This document shows, in pieces, positions 16,027 through 25,826 of a stretch of DNA of 64,000 bases. A program made the position numbers and the translations under genes. This stretch comes from Cohnella candidum (GTDB lineage Bacteria > Bacillota > Bacilli > Paenibacillales > Paenibacillaceae). The notes under the pieces are model-generated. The model ran no database searches, was not told where the DNA came from, and worked only from the letters and a program-made list of their open reading frames with translations. Each line of letters opens with the position of its first letter. Positions within the stretch are counted from its first letter, which is position 1. The DNA lies in NCBI RefSeq assembly GCF_003713065.1, contig NZ_CP033433.1:1585001-1649000 (forward strand). Direction: 5' to 3'.

Positions 16027-19000
16027 ATGCAATTTAGACAACTTAGAAAAGTATCAATGTTGTTTTTGAGTTTCCTAATTTTATGGACTGTACCTCAGTG
16101 GTCAGTTTCCGCACCTGGTAAGGCACACGCAAACGAAAAAGATTTGAATATTGAATCATTTACACAACAAGTCCCTAAAAAGAGAAACGAAAAAGTTGAA
16201 TTGATCGACAAACGAACGGCTAATTCGAAGCGCTGGTTAAACCCGGACGGTAGTTTTACTGAAGAAATTGCCATGAGGAACATTCATTACAAGAAGAATG
16301 GTAAGTTCGAGGATATTGACAATAATCTGACTCCAATTACGGATCCAAAATACAAATTCAAAAATAAAGCAAATCAATTCGATGTTAAATTTGCGGATTC
16401 TTCCTCAAATGATAAGTTCATTCTGTTTTCCGAGGGCTCTGCCTCCTTGGAGATGAAACCTGTGGGGTTCAAAACGAAGAACGCGGTTGTAAACGGAAAT
16501 AAAGTGCAGTACCAGACAGACAGCACGGAGACGGTTACGCCTGTTGGACTTGAGTATAATGTGGATAACAATGGTTTAAAAGAGGACATTGTCCTGGATC
16601 AGTATCATCCAGTTAATCTTATTTCTTTTGCGGTCAACCTGAATGGAGTCACCTATAAAACGGAAAAAGACGGCTCGATTGGTTTTTATGATGTGAACAC
16701 GAAGAAGAAACGTTGGTATATTAACCGTGCGTACATGGAAGATAATGCCCAGGCACACAGCGATGCTGTAACCATGACAGCCAGAGTGCAAGGTTCACAG
16801 CTCTTTATCGATATTGTTCCCGATGACACATGGTTAAAAGCTGCCGACCGTGTCTACCCGGTTCGCATTGATCCGACTATCCTACTTTATAACGATGGTC
16901 AAGATACATTCGTTTCCAAAAATAACCCCAATACAAACTATTCGACCGCAACTTATCTATCTGCGGGTTATGATTCCGCCAGTCTTGGGCTGACGCAGTC
17001 TTATGTATGGTTTACACTGCCCGTGCTTCCTGCAGGATCGTATGTACAAGGGGGCACTTTAAAGCTCTATCAATATGGTTCCGTTACACCTGGATCCAAT
17101 ACAGTAATTCAAGCCTATCGTGCGACTTCAGATTGGGCCGCGGAAACACTGAAATGGAGCAATAATAACGTTACGACGGTTGCCACCCCCGAGACGCTAA
17201 CAAGTTCACCGACTGGTGCGGGCTGGTATAACTTTGATGTAAAATCTGCGGTAGATAGCTGGTATAACAAAGGGGCCAACAATTTCGGTTTTGTAATCAA
17301 AGCATCTACAGACACTTCGGAACGCAGGCTCTTTTACGCTTTTAATTACACCAATAATGTAGATCTAACTCCTCGAATCTACTTGGACTACATCGTGAAT
17401 CCACTGGGTTACGAGGACCATTGGACTTACCAAACCGATGTCAATGTGGCAAACGGTAATTTAACATTCACGAATTCCGACGTCACGGTACCGGGTCGAA
17501 TCGCCACATCCGTTAGCCGAACCTACAATAGCAGATCCAGTTATGAAGGCATTTTCGGTTATGGATGGTTCTCCAGCCTGGAGGCAAGAATTTATCCCGT
17601 CGATAGGGGAAATATCTTGTACATTGATGCAGACCGCACGCTGCACACCTTCGAGCAGTCGGGAACGAGTTATATCGCGCCACCAGGCGTCGATGTAGAC
17701 CTGGTTAAGAATGTAGACGGCACATATAAAATGACAGACAAAGTCGGCACGGCATATAACTTTTCAAGTGCTGGGAACCTGACATCGATAACAGATGCCA
17801 ATAACAATACGTTAACATACGTGTATGGAACAAGCGGAAAAGTAGAGAGCATCAAGGATCCTGCCGGCAGGGTAACGGCAACCATCCAATATAATGCCAA
17901 CGGGAAAGTTTCTTCAGTTACGGATCTTGCAAATCACGTAACAACATACAGCTATACAGGCAATGATCTGACTCAAGTTACCCAGGCTAGCGGCACGGCC
18001 GAAGTCGTAACGATCCGTTATGAATATGATACGAGCCATAATTTGATCTCCATCACTGACCCGAAGGGGTACAAAACTTATTATTACTACACGACAGATC
18101 CTCAAAACCCTGATAAAGATGATCGGGTACAGAGCGTCAATCCCAATAATAAAATCCAAAATGCCAGCTTTGAAGTTGACTCAGACGGCGATACTTACCA
18201 TGTCCCTGACCGCTGGTCATACAATTCCGGACAAACGAATGCAACTGGAGTCGATGGTGTCGGAGTCCAAGGAACAAGAAGTTTAAAAATGACCGTATCC
18301 AGTCAATATTCCGTTTATTTTTCGGACTCCATTCCTGTTAACCGTACGCTAAACTACACGCTTAGCGGTATGATCAAAGCTACTCAAACAAGCGGTACTT
18401 TGAATACTGTTCTTTCGGTTATCGCTTTCGACAGTGCCAACACGAATCTTGGCGAGTTTGGGAAAATCACGCAGCCAGGCACCGTAATTACATGGAAAAG
18501 CGTGAATGCGACCATTGCAGCGAATACTTTGCCGGTGGGTACTTCATATGTAAAAGTTAAAACGGCCATCTCGAATACAACTGGCGCGAGCAGCTCTTGG
18601 TTTGATGCACTTCAACTGGAAGAGGGCACAACGGCTTCTTCGTTCATTGGACCCTTCACGCATACCGTGAACCCTCCGACCATGAATTCCGCTTTTTATG
18701 ATGAGAACGGCCGCAAGGTGTTTTATGCCTACAATGAGAACGGAAATATTGCGGAAGAGACACTCGACCCTATTAGTCAGAGTAATCCTGCGGGTCAGAA
18801 CTTAAAAACAACCTACACATACGCAAAAGATTCAGCAACCAAACGGATGAACAATGAAATAGAGAGCATTACCGATCCAAAAACAAACAAACAATTAACC
18901 AACCTATATGACGCTGGTTCAGGAAATCTTACTTCAAGCACTTTAGCGGATAACACTACATTCAACTATGAATATGACAATCAAAATAATCTTATTGCGT

Positions 19001-22000
19001 CAACCGACGGCACGATTGGGTCGTCAAACAAAACGAATTATTTTTATGATAATCTTCATAACTGGCTTGGGTCTAAGGATCCTTTAAACCGGCAGAGCGC
19101 TGTTTCGTATAATAAAGGCAATCTAACTGATGATTATCGTACGATGACTGCGGGTGAAAATCTTCTTCTCAACGCGAGCTTTGAAGAGGATGCCAACCAA
19201 GATTCCTGGCCGGACAGTTGGAATTCACCTGCGATAGCCGGTGCTGCTTCCGTAACATGGGGGTATGATGCGGAATTTGGCAGCAGGGGTCTAACTTTCA
19301 GTGGGATTACAGCGGGTTCTACTGCAATTGTAACGTCTGCCGACGTTGCAGTGGTTCCGGCATCACAATTCACCTTGAGCGCCTATTTTAAAGGATCTAC
19401 CGCTGACGCAGCGAAAGCGACCAAAATCAGATTGGAAGCAATGGATTCAAACCATGCCGTAATTTCCAGTTTTACGCAAGGTAATGTTGCGATCGGAGAA
19501 GTTAACGCATGGAATCGACTGCAAATCTCGCCTAATCAAGCATTGCCTGAACAAACTGCCTTTGTACATGTGGTGATTGAGGTAGGCGCCAACACAGGCA
19601 CGGTTAATTTTGACGGGGTTCAACTCGAAAATTCTTTCGTTATATCCGCTTATAATCTAATCGGTAATTCCAGTTTTGAACGAGGCAGTTCTACGCCGGA
19701 TGAGTGGAAGTACGTCCAAGGAAGCGGGCTCTCGATTGATACCGCGCAAATGGACAGCGGTAAGCGCAGCGTTACCGTTTCCAACCCCTTGTCGGCAATC
19801 CAATATGCACCGGTCAGCGACATTGCCATTCAATCAGGGAAAGGCTATTCATTTACCGGATTGATCAAATCGCAATCATCGGTCATTCCTAATGTTGATC
19901 TCAAAATCAATTTCTATGATGCCAATCACCAATTGATCTCGTCGATTATGGGAGACAAGCCATCCACGATCCCGATGGGTTGGGTGAGATTGTCCGTAAC
20001 ATCGGCAGCAGATCAAGTTCCGAACGGGGCTGTATTTGCCCTGCCGGTTATTGAGATCAACCCGTTCAATGGAACAATCTGGTTAGACAGCTTCCGAATG
20101 CAAGAAGGAAGCATCAAATCTTCTTTTAAGTACGACACAAATAACACCTATATCACACAGGTTCTCGATGAGCTTGGTCGAGTTACGACAATAGACTCTG
20201 ATACCGAGGGAAATCCGCTATTTGTCACTGACGCCAAAAATAATAAAACTTCCTACACCTATGACCTGTTCGACCGGTTGAAATCCGTTCAACTCCCAGG
20301 GGTTAACCTTAAGACGAATTACAGCTACGACTTGAATGGCAACCTGACGTCCACAAGTTATCAATCTACAGACGGATTGACGACGTATTCGAGTAAAACC
20401 AATGTCTATAATAAAAATGACCAATTGGTAAGCTCGACGGATGGTGTAGGTGAAACTACAACGTACGAGTACGAGGCCGGCAGCAACCTGGTGAAAGTAA
20501 GTTACCAGAACGGCAACAAAGTTGAATTCGGATACGACTCCGCGAACCGGTTGAACTCCATCAAATACAATGGTGTATTGAAATATTCGTACGAATACGA
20601 TGCGAATAGCAACATCACGAGAATCACTGACAAAATCACGAACAAAACTTGGACGTACACACCGGATACCTTGGATCGATTGCAAGAACAAACTGCTCCA
20701 GATAATAGTAAACTGAGCATCCAATACGTGCCGAACAGTGACGCTCGAAGTTCGATCACGGTCAGTGCGGGTACGACAAGCTTTAAGACGATTTTCCATT
20801 ACGGGATCAGCAATCTTCCGACTGAAGTCGTGGACCACAATCAGAATCTCAGCCGCTTCGCTTACGATGAAGAGGGCAATCTAACCCAACTTCAATTCGG
20901 TAACGGCACACAGTTACAGCAGCTGTACAATGAAGCCGGTGAGACGCTGAAAATGGTAAATACGAATTCCAATGGCGAGGTTCTCTCTTCTTCGGCTTAC
21001 CAGTACGATGACAATGGAAATCGAATCCAAGTAATCAACGAGATTGGGCAGAAGATCACTTATACGTATGACTCGTTAAACCAACTTCTTTCGGAAACGA
21101 ATCCGAAAGATGGAACCACGATTTCTTACTCCTATGATGTTTTAGGCAATCGGACGAAAAAAGAGATCAAAGACTCTGCAGGCAATGTGGTTAATACCTT
21201 TAGCTATAGCTATGACAAGGCGAATAAGCTGCTATCGGTAAATGGGCAAGCGTACACTTATGAGACTATGACTGGCTCAGGCGATAAAGCTGGAAACTTG
21301 ATCCAGGATAATAAACTTAAGTACAAATGGGATGAGTCAGGCCGGCTGTTTGAAGTTCGAAATAAGGTAGATGACGCTCTGCTCGGCCAATATGAGTACG
21401 ACGATACCGGTCGCAGAGTCAAGTCTACAGTAAATGGTGTTGTCACGAACTATCATTATGATGGGAACAGCATCAAGGTCTTGTACGAAACAGATGCCAA
21501 TGGTAATGTAACAAAGCTGTACACATACTCAACAGACGGTGTCTTGTTAAGTATGACTATTACGGGGCAAGGCACATACTATTATCAGTACAATGGTCAT
21601 GGTGATATTGTTGCCTTAACTGACCAAAATCAAGAGATCGTTGCGTCTTATGAATATGATGCATACGGGAACGTCTTAAGCAACACAGGGTCATTAGCCA
21701 ACTCAAATCCGTACCGCTATGCCGGATATCGTTACGATACTGAATCAGGGTTATACTATCTGATGGCCAGGTATTATAATGCAGATACCGGACGGTTTCT
21801 TTCGGAGGATACGTATGAAGGGGACTTAATTAGTCCTTTAAGTCAGAATCAACACACTTATGTAATAAATAATCCATTAAAATACGATGACCACTCAGGA
21901 AAATGCGTGTGGGATTTATGTATCGGTGAAACTGCTGCTGCAATCTGGGTGGCCGGTGCGATTGGAACTGCGGTTGCCGCCGGAGTCTCGGCCGCATTGA

Positions 22001-22290
22001 GTTTAGATCATGCAGGATACAATTTGTTTGCAACGAAGAAATCAAAAACAAATACTACGCAAAAAGAAAGAGATCCAAACCCACCGGCCAAAAGAAAGAA
22101 CTTTAGCTCAAAAAAAGATGCATATGAAGCTGCAAAAAAAGCTGGAAATGGCAGAGAACCTAGACTCGATGGACCAAAAGATGCAAAAGGACCGCATTAT
22201 CATCCTGATGTACCAGTACCAAAAGGACCGAAAACACCAAAGATGAATACACCACATGATCATTATTATTTTCCTAGAAGCCAATGGTGA
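16027..22290 (+). CDS. RHS/YD-repeat secreted toxin protein, WapA-like
   Basis: 2,087 aa. The N-terminus is a signal peptide (VSMLFLSFLILWTVPQWSVSAPGKAHA). About 30-290 is a WapA-type N-terminal region, then a DNRLRE domain (DGQDTFVSKNNPNTNYS...YNFDVKSAVDSWY). From about 480 to 1950 there are many YD repeats (YDxxGNLTSxT), interrupted by three jelly-roll carbohydrate-binding-like inserts that start NASFEVDSDGD, NASFEEDANQD and NSSFERGSSTP. The RHS core ends NPYRYAGYRYDTESGLYYL, ARYYNADTGRFLSEDTYEGD, INNPLKYDDHSGK. After that (from about 21901) comes an AT-richer 129-residue tip: a hydrophobic Ala/Gly stretch, a Lys/Asn linker and a closing domain with FSSKKDAYEAAKKAG, PHYHPDV and PHDHYYFPRSQW. 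Family knowledge: RHS cages deliver such tips as contact-dependent toxins. The His-rich end suggests a metal-dependent or nuclease-type activity, unproven. Confidence 0.9.
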   Translation: MQFRQLRKVSMLFLSFLILWTVPQWSVSAPGKAHANEKDLNIESFTQQVPKKRNEKVELIDKRTANSKRWLNPDGSFTEEIAMRNIHYKKNGKFEDIDNNLTPITDPKYKFKNKANQFDVKFADSSSNDKFILFSEGSASLEMKPVGFKTKNAVVNGNKVQYQTDSTETVTPVGLEYNVDNNGLKEDIVLDQYHPVNLISFAVNLNGVTYKTEKDGSIGFYDVNTKKKRWYINRAYMEDNAQAHSDAVTMTARVQGSQLFIDIVPDDTWLKAADRVYPVRIDPTILLYNDGQDTFVSKNNPNTNYSTATYLSAGYDSASLGLTQSYVWFTLPVLPAGSYVQGGTLKLYQYGSVTPGSNTVIQAYRATSDWAAETLKWSNNNVTTVATPETLTSSPTGAGWYNFDVKSAVDSWYNKGANNFGFVIKASTDTSERRLFYAFNYTNNVDLTPRIYLDYIVNPLGYEDHWTYQTDVNVANGNLTFTNSDVTVPGRIATSVSRTYNSRSSYEGIFGYGWFSSLEARIYPVDRGNILYIDADRTLHTFEQSGTSYIAPPGVDVDLVKNVDGTYKMTDKVGTAYNFSSAGNLTSITDANNNTLTYVYGTSGKVESIKDPAGRVTATIQYNANGKVSSVTDLANHVTTYSYTGNDLTQVTQASGTAEVVTIRYEYDTSHNLISITDPKGYKTYYYYTTDPQNPDKDDRVQSVNPNNKIQNASFEVDSDGDTYHVPDRWSYNSGQTNATGVDGVGVQGTRSLKMTVSSQYSVYFSDSIPVNRTLNYTLSGMIKATQTSGTLNTVLSVIAFDSANTNLGEFGKITQPGTVITWKSVNATIAANTLPVGTSYVKVKTAISNTTGASSSWFDALQLEEGTTASSFIGPFTHTVNPPTMNSAFYDENGRKVFYAYNENGNIAEETLDPISQSNPAGQNLKTTYTYAKDSATKRMNNEIESITDPKTNKQLTNLYDAGSGNLTSSTLADNTTFNYEYDNQNNLIASTDGTIGSSNKTNYFYDNLHNWLGSKDPLNRQSAVSYNKGNLTDDYRTMTAGENLLLNASFEEDANQDSWPDSWNSPAIAGAASVTWGYDAEFGSRGLTFSGITAGSTAIVTSADVAVVPASQFTLSAYFKGSTADAAKATKIRLEAMDSNHAVISSFTQGNVAIGEVNAWNRLQISPNQALPEQTAFVHVVIEVGANTGTVNFDGVQLENSFVISAYNLIGNSSFERGSSTPDEWKYVQGSGLSIDTAQMDSGKRSVTVSNPLSAIQYAPVSDIAIQSGKGYSFTGLIKSQSSVIPNVDLKINFYDANHQLISSIMGDKPSTIPMGWVRLSVTSAADQVPNGAVFALPVIEINPFNGTIWLDSFRMQEGSIKSSFKYDTNNTYITQVLDELGRVTTIDSDTEGNPLFVTDAKNNKTSYTYDLFDRLKSVQLPGVNLKTNYSYDLNGNLTSTSYQSTDGLTTYSSKTNVYNKNDQLVSSTDGVGETTTYEYEAGSNLVKVSYQNGNKVEFGYDSANRLNSIKYNGVLKYSYEYDANSNITRITDKITNKTWTYTPDTLDRLQEQTAPDNSKLSIQYVPNSDARSSITVSAGTTSFKTIFHYGISNLPTEVVDHNQNLSRFAYDEEGNLTQLQFGNGTQLQQLYNEAGETLKMVNTNSNGEVLSSSAYQYDDNGNRIQVINEIGQKITYTYDSLNQLLSETNPKDGTTISYSYDVLGNRTKKEIKDSAGNVVNTFSYSYDKANKLLSVNGQAYTYETMTGSGDKAGNLIQDNKLKYKWDESGRLFEVRNKVDDALLGQYEYDDTGRRVKSTVNGVVTNYHYDGNSIKVLYETDANGNVTKLYTYSTDGVLLSMTITGQGTYYYQYNGHGDIVALTDQNQEIVASYEYDAYGNVLSNTGSLANSNPYRYAGYRYDTESGLYYLMARYYNADTGRFLSEDTYEGDLISPLSQNQHTYVINNPLKYDDHSGKCVWDLCIGETAAAIWVAGAIGTAVAAGVSAALSLDHAGYNLFATKKSKTNTTQKERDPNPPAKRKNFSSKKDAYEAAKKAGNGREPRLDGPKDAKGPHYHPDVPVPKGPKTPKMNTPHDHYYFPRSQW

Positions 22291-22340
22291 GCAAAAGGGG
22301 CAAAGTATAGCTCCATTCCTTATAATAGGAGGAGTAAAAA

Positions 22341-23168
22341 TTGGATATGTTTACTGCAGCTCTAAAAGGAAATCTTAAAGCATTAAAAAAAATCATAAAT
22401 ACAGACAATATAAATGCTGGGGATAAAGATGGATATACAGCATTGCACTGGGCAAGTCAAAACGGACATGTAAATATAGTAAGATTTTTGCTTGCTAACG
22501 GAGCTAACCCTAATGTTATTGATTATGAAGGATTTACTCCCATAGAAGTTGCAACAACTCATGGAAATATTGAAGTAGTTAAGGCACTATTGGCAGTAGA
22601 GACGACCGACTTATCAATCACTCGTAATGGTTATACTCCGTTGCATTCTGCTGCAGCATGTGGGCATTTGGATATTTTACAGTTGTTAATTAGTGAAGGT
22701 ATGGATATTGAGTGCAGGGATTCAGGTGGTGTCGGATATACTCCATTGCACTGGGCTGTTCAAGAAAATCATTTCGATGTAACTAAATTCCTCGTAAGAA
22801 GAGGTGCAAATGTTAATGTAAAGGATGCAGATGGATTTTCTGCGCTGTACATTGCCGCGAGCAATGGATATATTGAAATCATTGGGCTTTTATTAAGTAG
22901 TGGCGCGGAAATTGATATTAAATGTGAAGGTTCAAAAAATTGTACTCCTCTTCATATTGCGGTTTGTTATGGCCATTTTGACTCAGTTAAAATGCTTATT
23001 AAACATAATGCCTCTCTAAATGCTATTGATAATAATGCACAAACATCGTTACACTATGCGTACATTAATAATCATTCCGAAATTATTTCCGTTTTAGAAG
23101 AACATGGCGCAGACACAACAATCAAGGATAGTTATGGAAAGCTTGCATCTGAATATTTAGATAGGTGA
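22341..23168 (+). CDS. Ankyrin-repeat protein, candidate immunity protein
   Basis: 275 aa made almost entirely of ankyrin repeats: a capping helix (FTAALKGNLKALKKII), seven full repeats of the form DGYTALHWASQNGHVNIVRFLL, and a closing half-repeat (SYGKLASEYLDR). No signal peptide, so cytoplasmic. It starts at TTG 22341 (or ATG 22347) after AGGAGGAG, 50 bases behind the RHS gene, and shares the low-GC composition of the RHS tip rather than of the RHS body. Ankyrin-repeat proteins are a known class of immunity protein beside polymorphic toxins. That and the position support an antitoxin role for the RHS tip; direct evidence is lacking. Confidence 0.85.
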   Translation: MDMFTAALKGNLKALKKIINTDNINAGDKDGYTALHWASQNGHVNIVRFLLANGANPNVIDYEGFTPIEVATTHGNIEVVKALLAVETTDLSITRNGYTPLHSAAACGHLDILQLLISEGMDIECRDSGGVGYTPLHWAVQENHFDVTKFLVRRGANVNVKDADGFSALYIAASNGYIEIIGLLLSSGAEIDIKCEGSKNCTPLHIAVCYGHFDSVKMLIKHNASLNAIDNNAQTSLHYAYINNHSEIISVLEEHGADTTIKDSYGKLASEYLDR

Positions 23169-23315
23169 GCATATAGTTTTCATAATAAACAGCACTAAAA
23201 GAATATAAGAGTTTAGATTCGCAAGTGAACTGCGTCATAAGACGCAGTTCTCTTTACTTGTTTATTCATATCATTTTCTAATTCTTATCGCAAATTTTTA
23301 ATGGGGGGATAAAGG

Positions 23316-23729
23316 TTGAATACAGAAATTGAAGCTCTTATTGTAAAGTCTTTTTTTGTCAAGAGAGTACAGGACAGGGTATTATATGAACTATCCAATC
23401 CCCAAAAGCGTAAAGATGCATTACACCGGCTAAGCAGTTACGAAAAATTCTTAGAAAGGAGGATTATGAAAGAAATACCTAAGCCCAATTCAAACTATTT
23501 GAATATTGAAACTTTGTTGAAACAGCAAGGCGCATCGGATGAATGTTATGCCATCTCATGGTGTGAAGATATTGATGGAAAACAAATACCTTTAAAAACT
23601 GCATTAAAGAGAGCTGTTGGTCTTGGAATGCCAAGTCTTGTATTTTGCTTTCCTCATAAACTCGGTTATTTTGAAGGAGAGCAAGAATACGGCCCTCCAG
23701 AAAGATATATATTACTGAAAAATAACTGA
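23316..23729 (+). CDS. Hypothetical cytoplasmic protein, possible second immunity protein
   Basis: 137 aa, no signal peptide or membrane segment. It opens with a helical region (EALIVKSFFVKRVQDRVLYEL, then RKDALHRLSSYEKFLERR), has a central GASDECYAISWCEDIDGK segment, and ends in a beta-like LGMPSLVFCFPHKLGYFEGEQEYGPPERYILL. The start follows a GGGGGGAT ribosome site. A hairpin-like inverted repeat (GAACTGCGTC/GACGCAGTTC, 23227-23250) separates it from the ankyrin gene. The family is not named by me; genes of this size and composition often follow toxin tips, so immunity for a displaced toxin is a fair guess. Confidence 0.65.
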   Translation: MNTEIEALIVKSFFVKRVQDRVLYELSNPQKRKDALHRLSSYEKFLERRIMKEIPKPNSNYLNIETLLKQQGASDECYAISWCEDIDGKQIPLKTALKRAVGLGMPSLVFCFPHKLGYFEGEQEYGPPERYILLKNN

Positions 23730-23882
23730 GGCAATAGTGAAATGCAACTCGATTTGTGAACTAGGTAACATGGATATAGCTCGAATTCAAAGGACACCAT
23801 CAGGCGTTTGAAGTTATATTATTATTTATTTATTTTACTCTAAGCACTATACAAATTGGCCACGAAACCCCGCCACCCGTTA

Positions 23883-23928
23883 AACGCCCAAGCGAACCGG
23901 AAGAACCCTGTTCCATTGGGCGTTTTTT
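23883..23928 (+). terminator. Terminator of the RHS/immunity region
   Basis: AACGCCCAA (23883-23891) pairs with TTGGGCGTT (23916-23924), followed by T. The loop is 24 bases, so it is weaker than others in the window. Confidence 0.65.
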
Positions 23929-24030
23929 GCTGCGCAAATCACAAACACGGGTACCCGGCGGCGTGCGATGGCTGAGGAGCGCCAGTAACTAAGTCCAAAG
24001 TGGAAAAGTGAGCTTGAATTGTTTTTTTAT

Positions 24031-24062
24031 CAGTGGAAATACTAAACAGTGGAAATACTAAA
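24031..24062 (+). repeat. 16-base perfect tandem duplication
   Basis: CAGTGGAAATACTAAA occurs twice head-to-tail (24031-24046 and 24047-24062), shortly before the hypothetical gene at 24099. It could be a simple slippage event. Confidence 0.85.
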
Positions 24063-24098
24063 CACACAATTTTGACTTAGAAAGGAACGTTAAAGGGA

Positions 24099-24563
24099 AT
24101 GAATCTTTTGGGCGCAGTGATGGCAATAGCTTTATCTATTTTGAATCCACAAAATCCCTTGGGGGACAACCTTTCTGTAAACGAAGCAAAAAGTGCATTC
24201 GAAAGTAAATACAATACCAAAATGTTGTTGCCAACGTATGTACCTTTTACACCAACACATATAGGCGGGGATTTAAAAAAAACGATGCTTAGGATTCGTT
24301 ATTTTAATGAAAAGACTCAACACACAATGCTACTAGATATAATACCGAAAACCGAAACTCTGTATGATCAGATATTTATACCACATGGAGATGAAGTTAA
24401 ACTTATTGACGGGACAAAGGGGAAGTACTACCATGATTCAAATTTAGCATTAGATCGAATACATTTCGTTAAAAATAATATCGGTTATCGTATCTACATT
24501 GGGAAAAATAATGGACCAGTTCCTTTAAGTGATTTACTTAAGGTAGCAGATTCTTTAAGGTAA
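24099..24563 (+). CDS. Hypothetical protein, DUF4367-like
   Basis: 154 aa. The first 14 residues are hydrophobic (LLGAVMAIALSIL) and could be a membrane anchor or short signal peptide, without a lipobox Cys. The body has LLPTYVPFTPTHIGGDL, LRIRYFNE and HTMLLDIIPKTE segments; the LPTYLPFxPTHIGG pattern recalls small DUF4367-type domains of Bacillales, but this is tentative. AAAGGGA precedes the ATG. The 3' side is cut by the second IS3-family copy 36 bases after the stop, so its original terminator (CAAAAGCCCTCCACCGA looks like a left arm) is probably broken. Confidence 0.6.
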   Translation: MNLLGAVMAIALSILNPQNPLGDNLSVNEAKSAFESKYNTKMLLPTYVPFTPTHIGGDLKKTMLRIRYFNEKTQHTMLLDIIPKTETLYDQIFIPHGDEVKLIDGTKGKYYHDSNLALDRIHFVKNNIGYRIYIGKNNGPVPLSDLLKVADSLR

Positions 24564-24679
24564 AGGAAGGTACTAAATAGCAAAAGCCCTCCACCGAAAT
24601 GAAGTGCACCCCTTATAGTGGACATTGGAAAAACACCCTGGTGTTAAACCGATGAAAACTATAGGGGGTGCTTTTCGTC

Positions 24680-25075
24680 ATGGCGAAGAAGGGGCAAAAA
24701 TTTGTTACGTATAGCTTCGAAACGAAGAAGAAAGCAATTGAAATGCGACTTCAAGGGATGACAAAACAGAAAGTGGCAGAGGTACTCGGAATCGAGGATA
24801 TTACTCGACTAAAAGTATGGATGAGACGCTACAAGCAGATGGGCGAGTATGGGCTTATGGATCACCGTGGGAAACGGAAAGAGTATGTCGATGAAGATCG
24901 CTATGTACGGCGTTTGGAGATGGAGAATGCCGTCCTAAAAAAGTGGTTGGCCATTACGAAGGCGGAGGTATACCAGAGAAGTATAGGCTCGTCTACGAGC
25001 TCCGTGAAAACTTTAGCGTCGCAGAGTTCTGTAAAGAAGTCGGCGTTTCCCGAAGCGGATACTACGCATATGTAA
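24680..25075 (+). CDS. IS3-family OrfA, copy 2
   Basis: About 131 aa, same architecture as copy 1 OrfA (MAKKGQKFVTYSFETKKKAIEM, HTH MTKQKVAEVLGIEDITRLKVWM, zipper RRLEMENAVLKK). The frame is intact and the A6G slippage site is at 24937-24943. It differs from copy 1 at several positions, so the copies are not a very recent duplication. Confidence 0.88.
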   Translation: MAKKGQKFVTYSFETKKKAIEMRLQGMTKQKVAEVLGIEDITRLKVWMRRYKQMGEYGLMDHRGKRKEYVDEDRYVRRLEMENAVLKKWLAITKAEVYQRSIGSSTSSVKTLASQSSVKKSAFPEADTTHM

Positions 25076-25826
25076 AGCGGATGGATGTGGATAAGGATGA
25101 AGCAGCAAAGCAGTTAGTTCGTGCCACCTTTGAGCGCTACAAAGGGATTTACGGCTACCGGCAAGTTCAGCTTTTCCTGCACCAGGATCACGGTATCTGG
25201 ATCAATCACAAGAAAGTACTGCGGTTAATGCAAGGGATGGGACTTCGCTCCAAAATTCGCCGCAAGTACCGTCCGTACAGCCGGACTTGGAACATTGGCG
25301 ACCGAGTAGCAAGAAACATCTTAGATCGCCAATTCCGGGCAGATGCACCGAACCAAGAATGGGTCACCGATATTACGCAGTATCGAGTTGGAGATTCCTG
25401 GCTGTACCTCTCCGCCATTAAAGACTTATGCCAGAACGAAATCGTCGCTCACCATATAAGTGAGATGACACGGAACTTGTGTTGCAGACATTCGCAAAGG
25501 CATTCGAAACGGAGAAGGACGTGACCGGTCTGATCGTTCACAGCGATCAGGGAACCCAGTACACGTCCTACAAGTACCACGACATGCTGCCAAAGGTTGG
25601 CGCCCAAATCAGCATGTCTCGCCGAGGCAATTGTTATGACAATGCCTCCATGGAGAGTTTCTTCTCGCATTTGAAAGCGGAAGGGCTCTACCCCTATGAT
25701 ATTCGAACCTTTGAAGAAGCACAAAGGCGAATTGATGAGTACATCCACTTTTACAATCATTGTCGACCGCAAAGAAAATTGAACAAGCTGACTCCGGTTC
25801 AATACCGGCGCCAGCTTGTCGGGTAG
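24943..25826 (+). pseudogene. IS3-family OrfB, frameshifted, copy 2
   Basis: The frame from 24943 matches copy 1 until HHISE (about 25463), where copy 1 has GAGAGTAATGACAC and this copy GAGATGACAC: four bases are lost and the frame goes to RNLCCRHSQRH and a stop. The correct frame resumes as LQTFAKAFETEKDVTGLIVHSDQ through to the end (25479-25826). The second Asp and the Glu are therefore separated from the first Asp, so no active transposase can be made from this copy; copy 1 could act in trans. Confidence 0.9.

Larger units (their letters stand above)
23730..24098. other. Intergenic region after the RHS cassette
   Basis: No convincing gene. It contains a terminator (23883-23928), a GC-rich stretch near 23940-23990 unlike its surroundings, and a 16-base tandem duplication at 24031-24062. 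It looks like a junction left by rearrangement. Confidence 0.5.

Noticed and set aside
20218-20838. 206-codon minus-strand open frame inside the RHS gene
   Set aside because: Repetitive composition mirrors the YD repeats on the other strand; no start signal.
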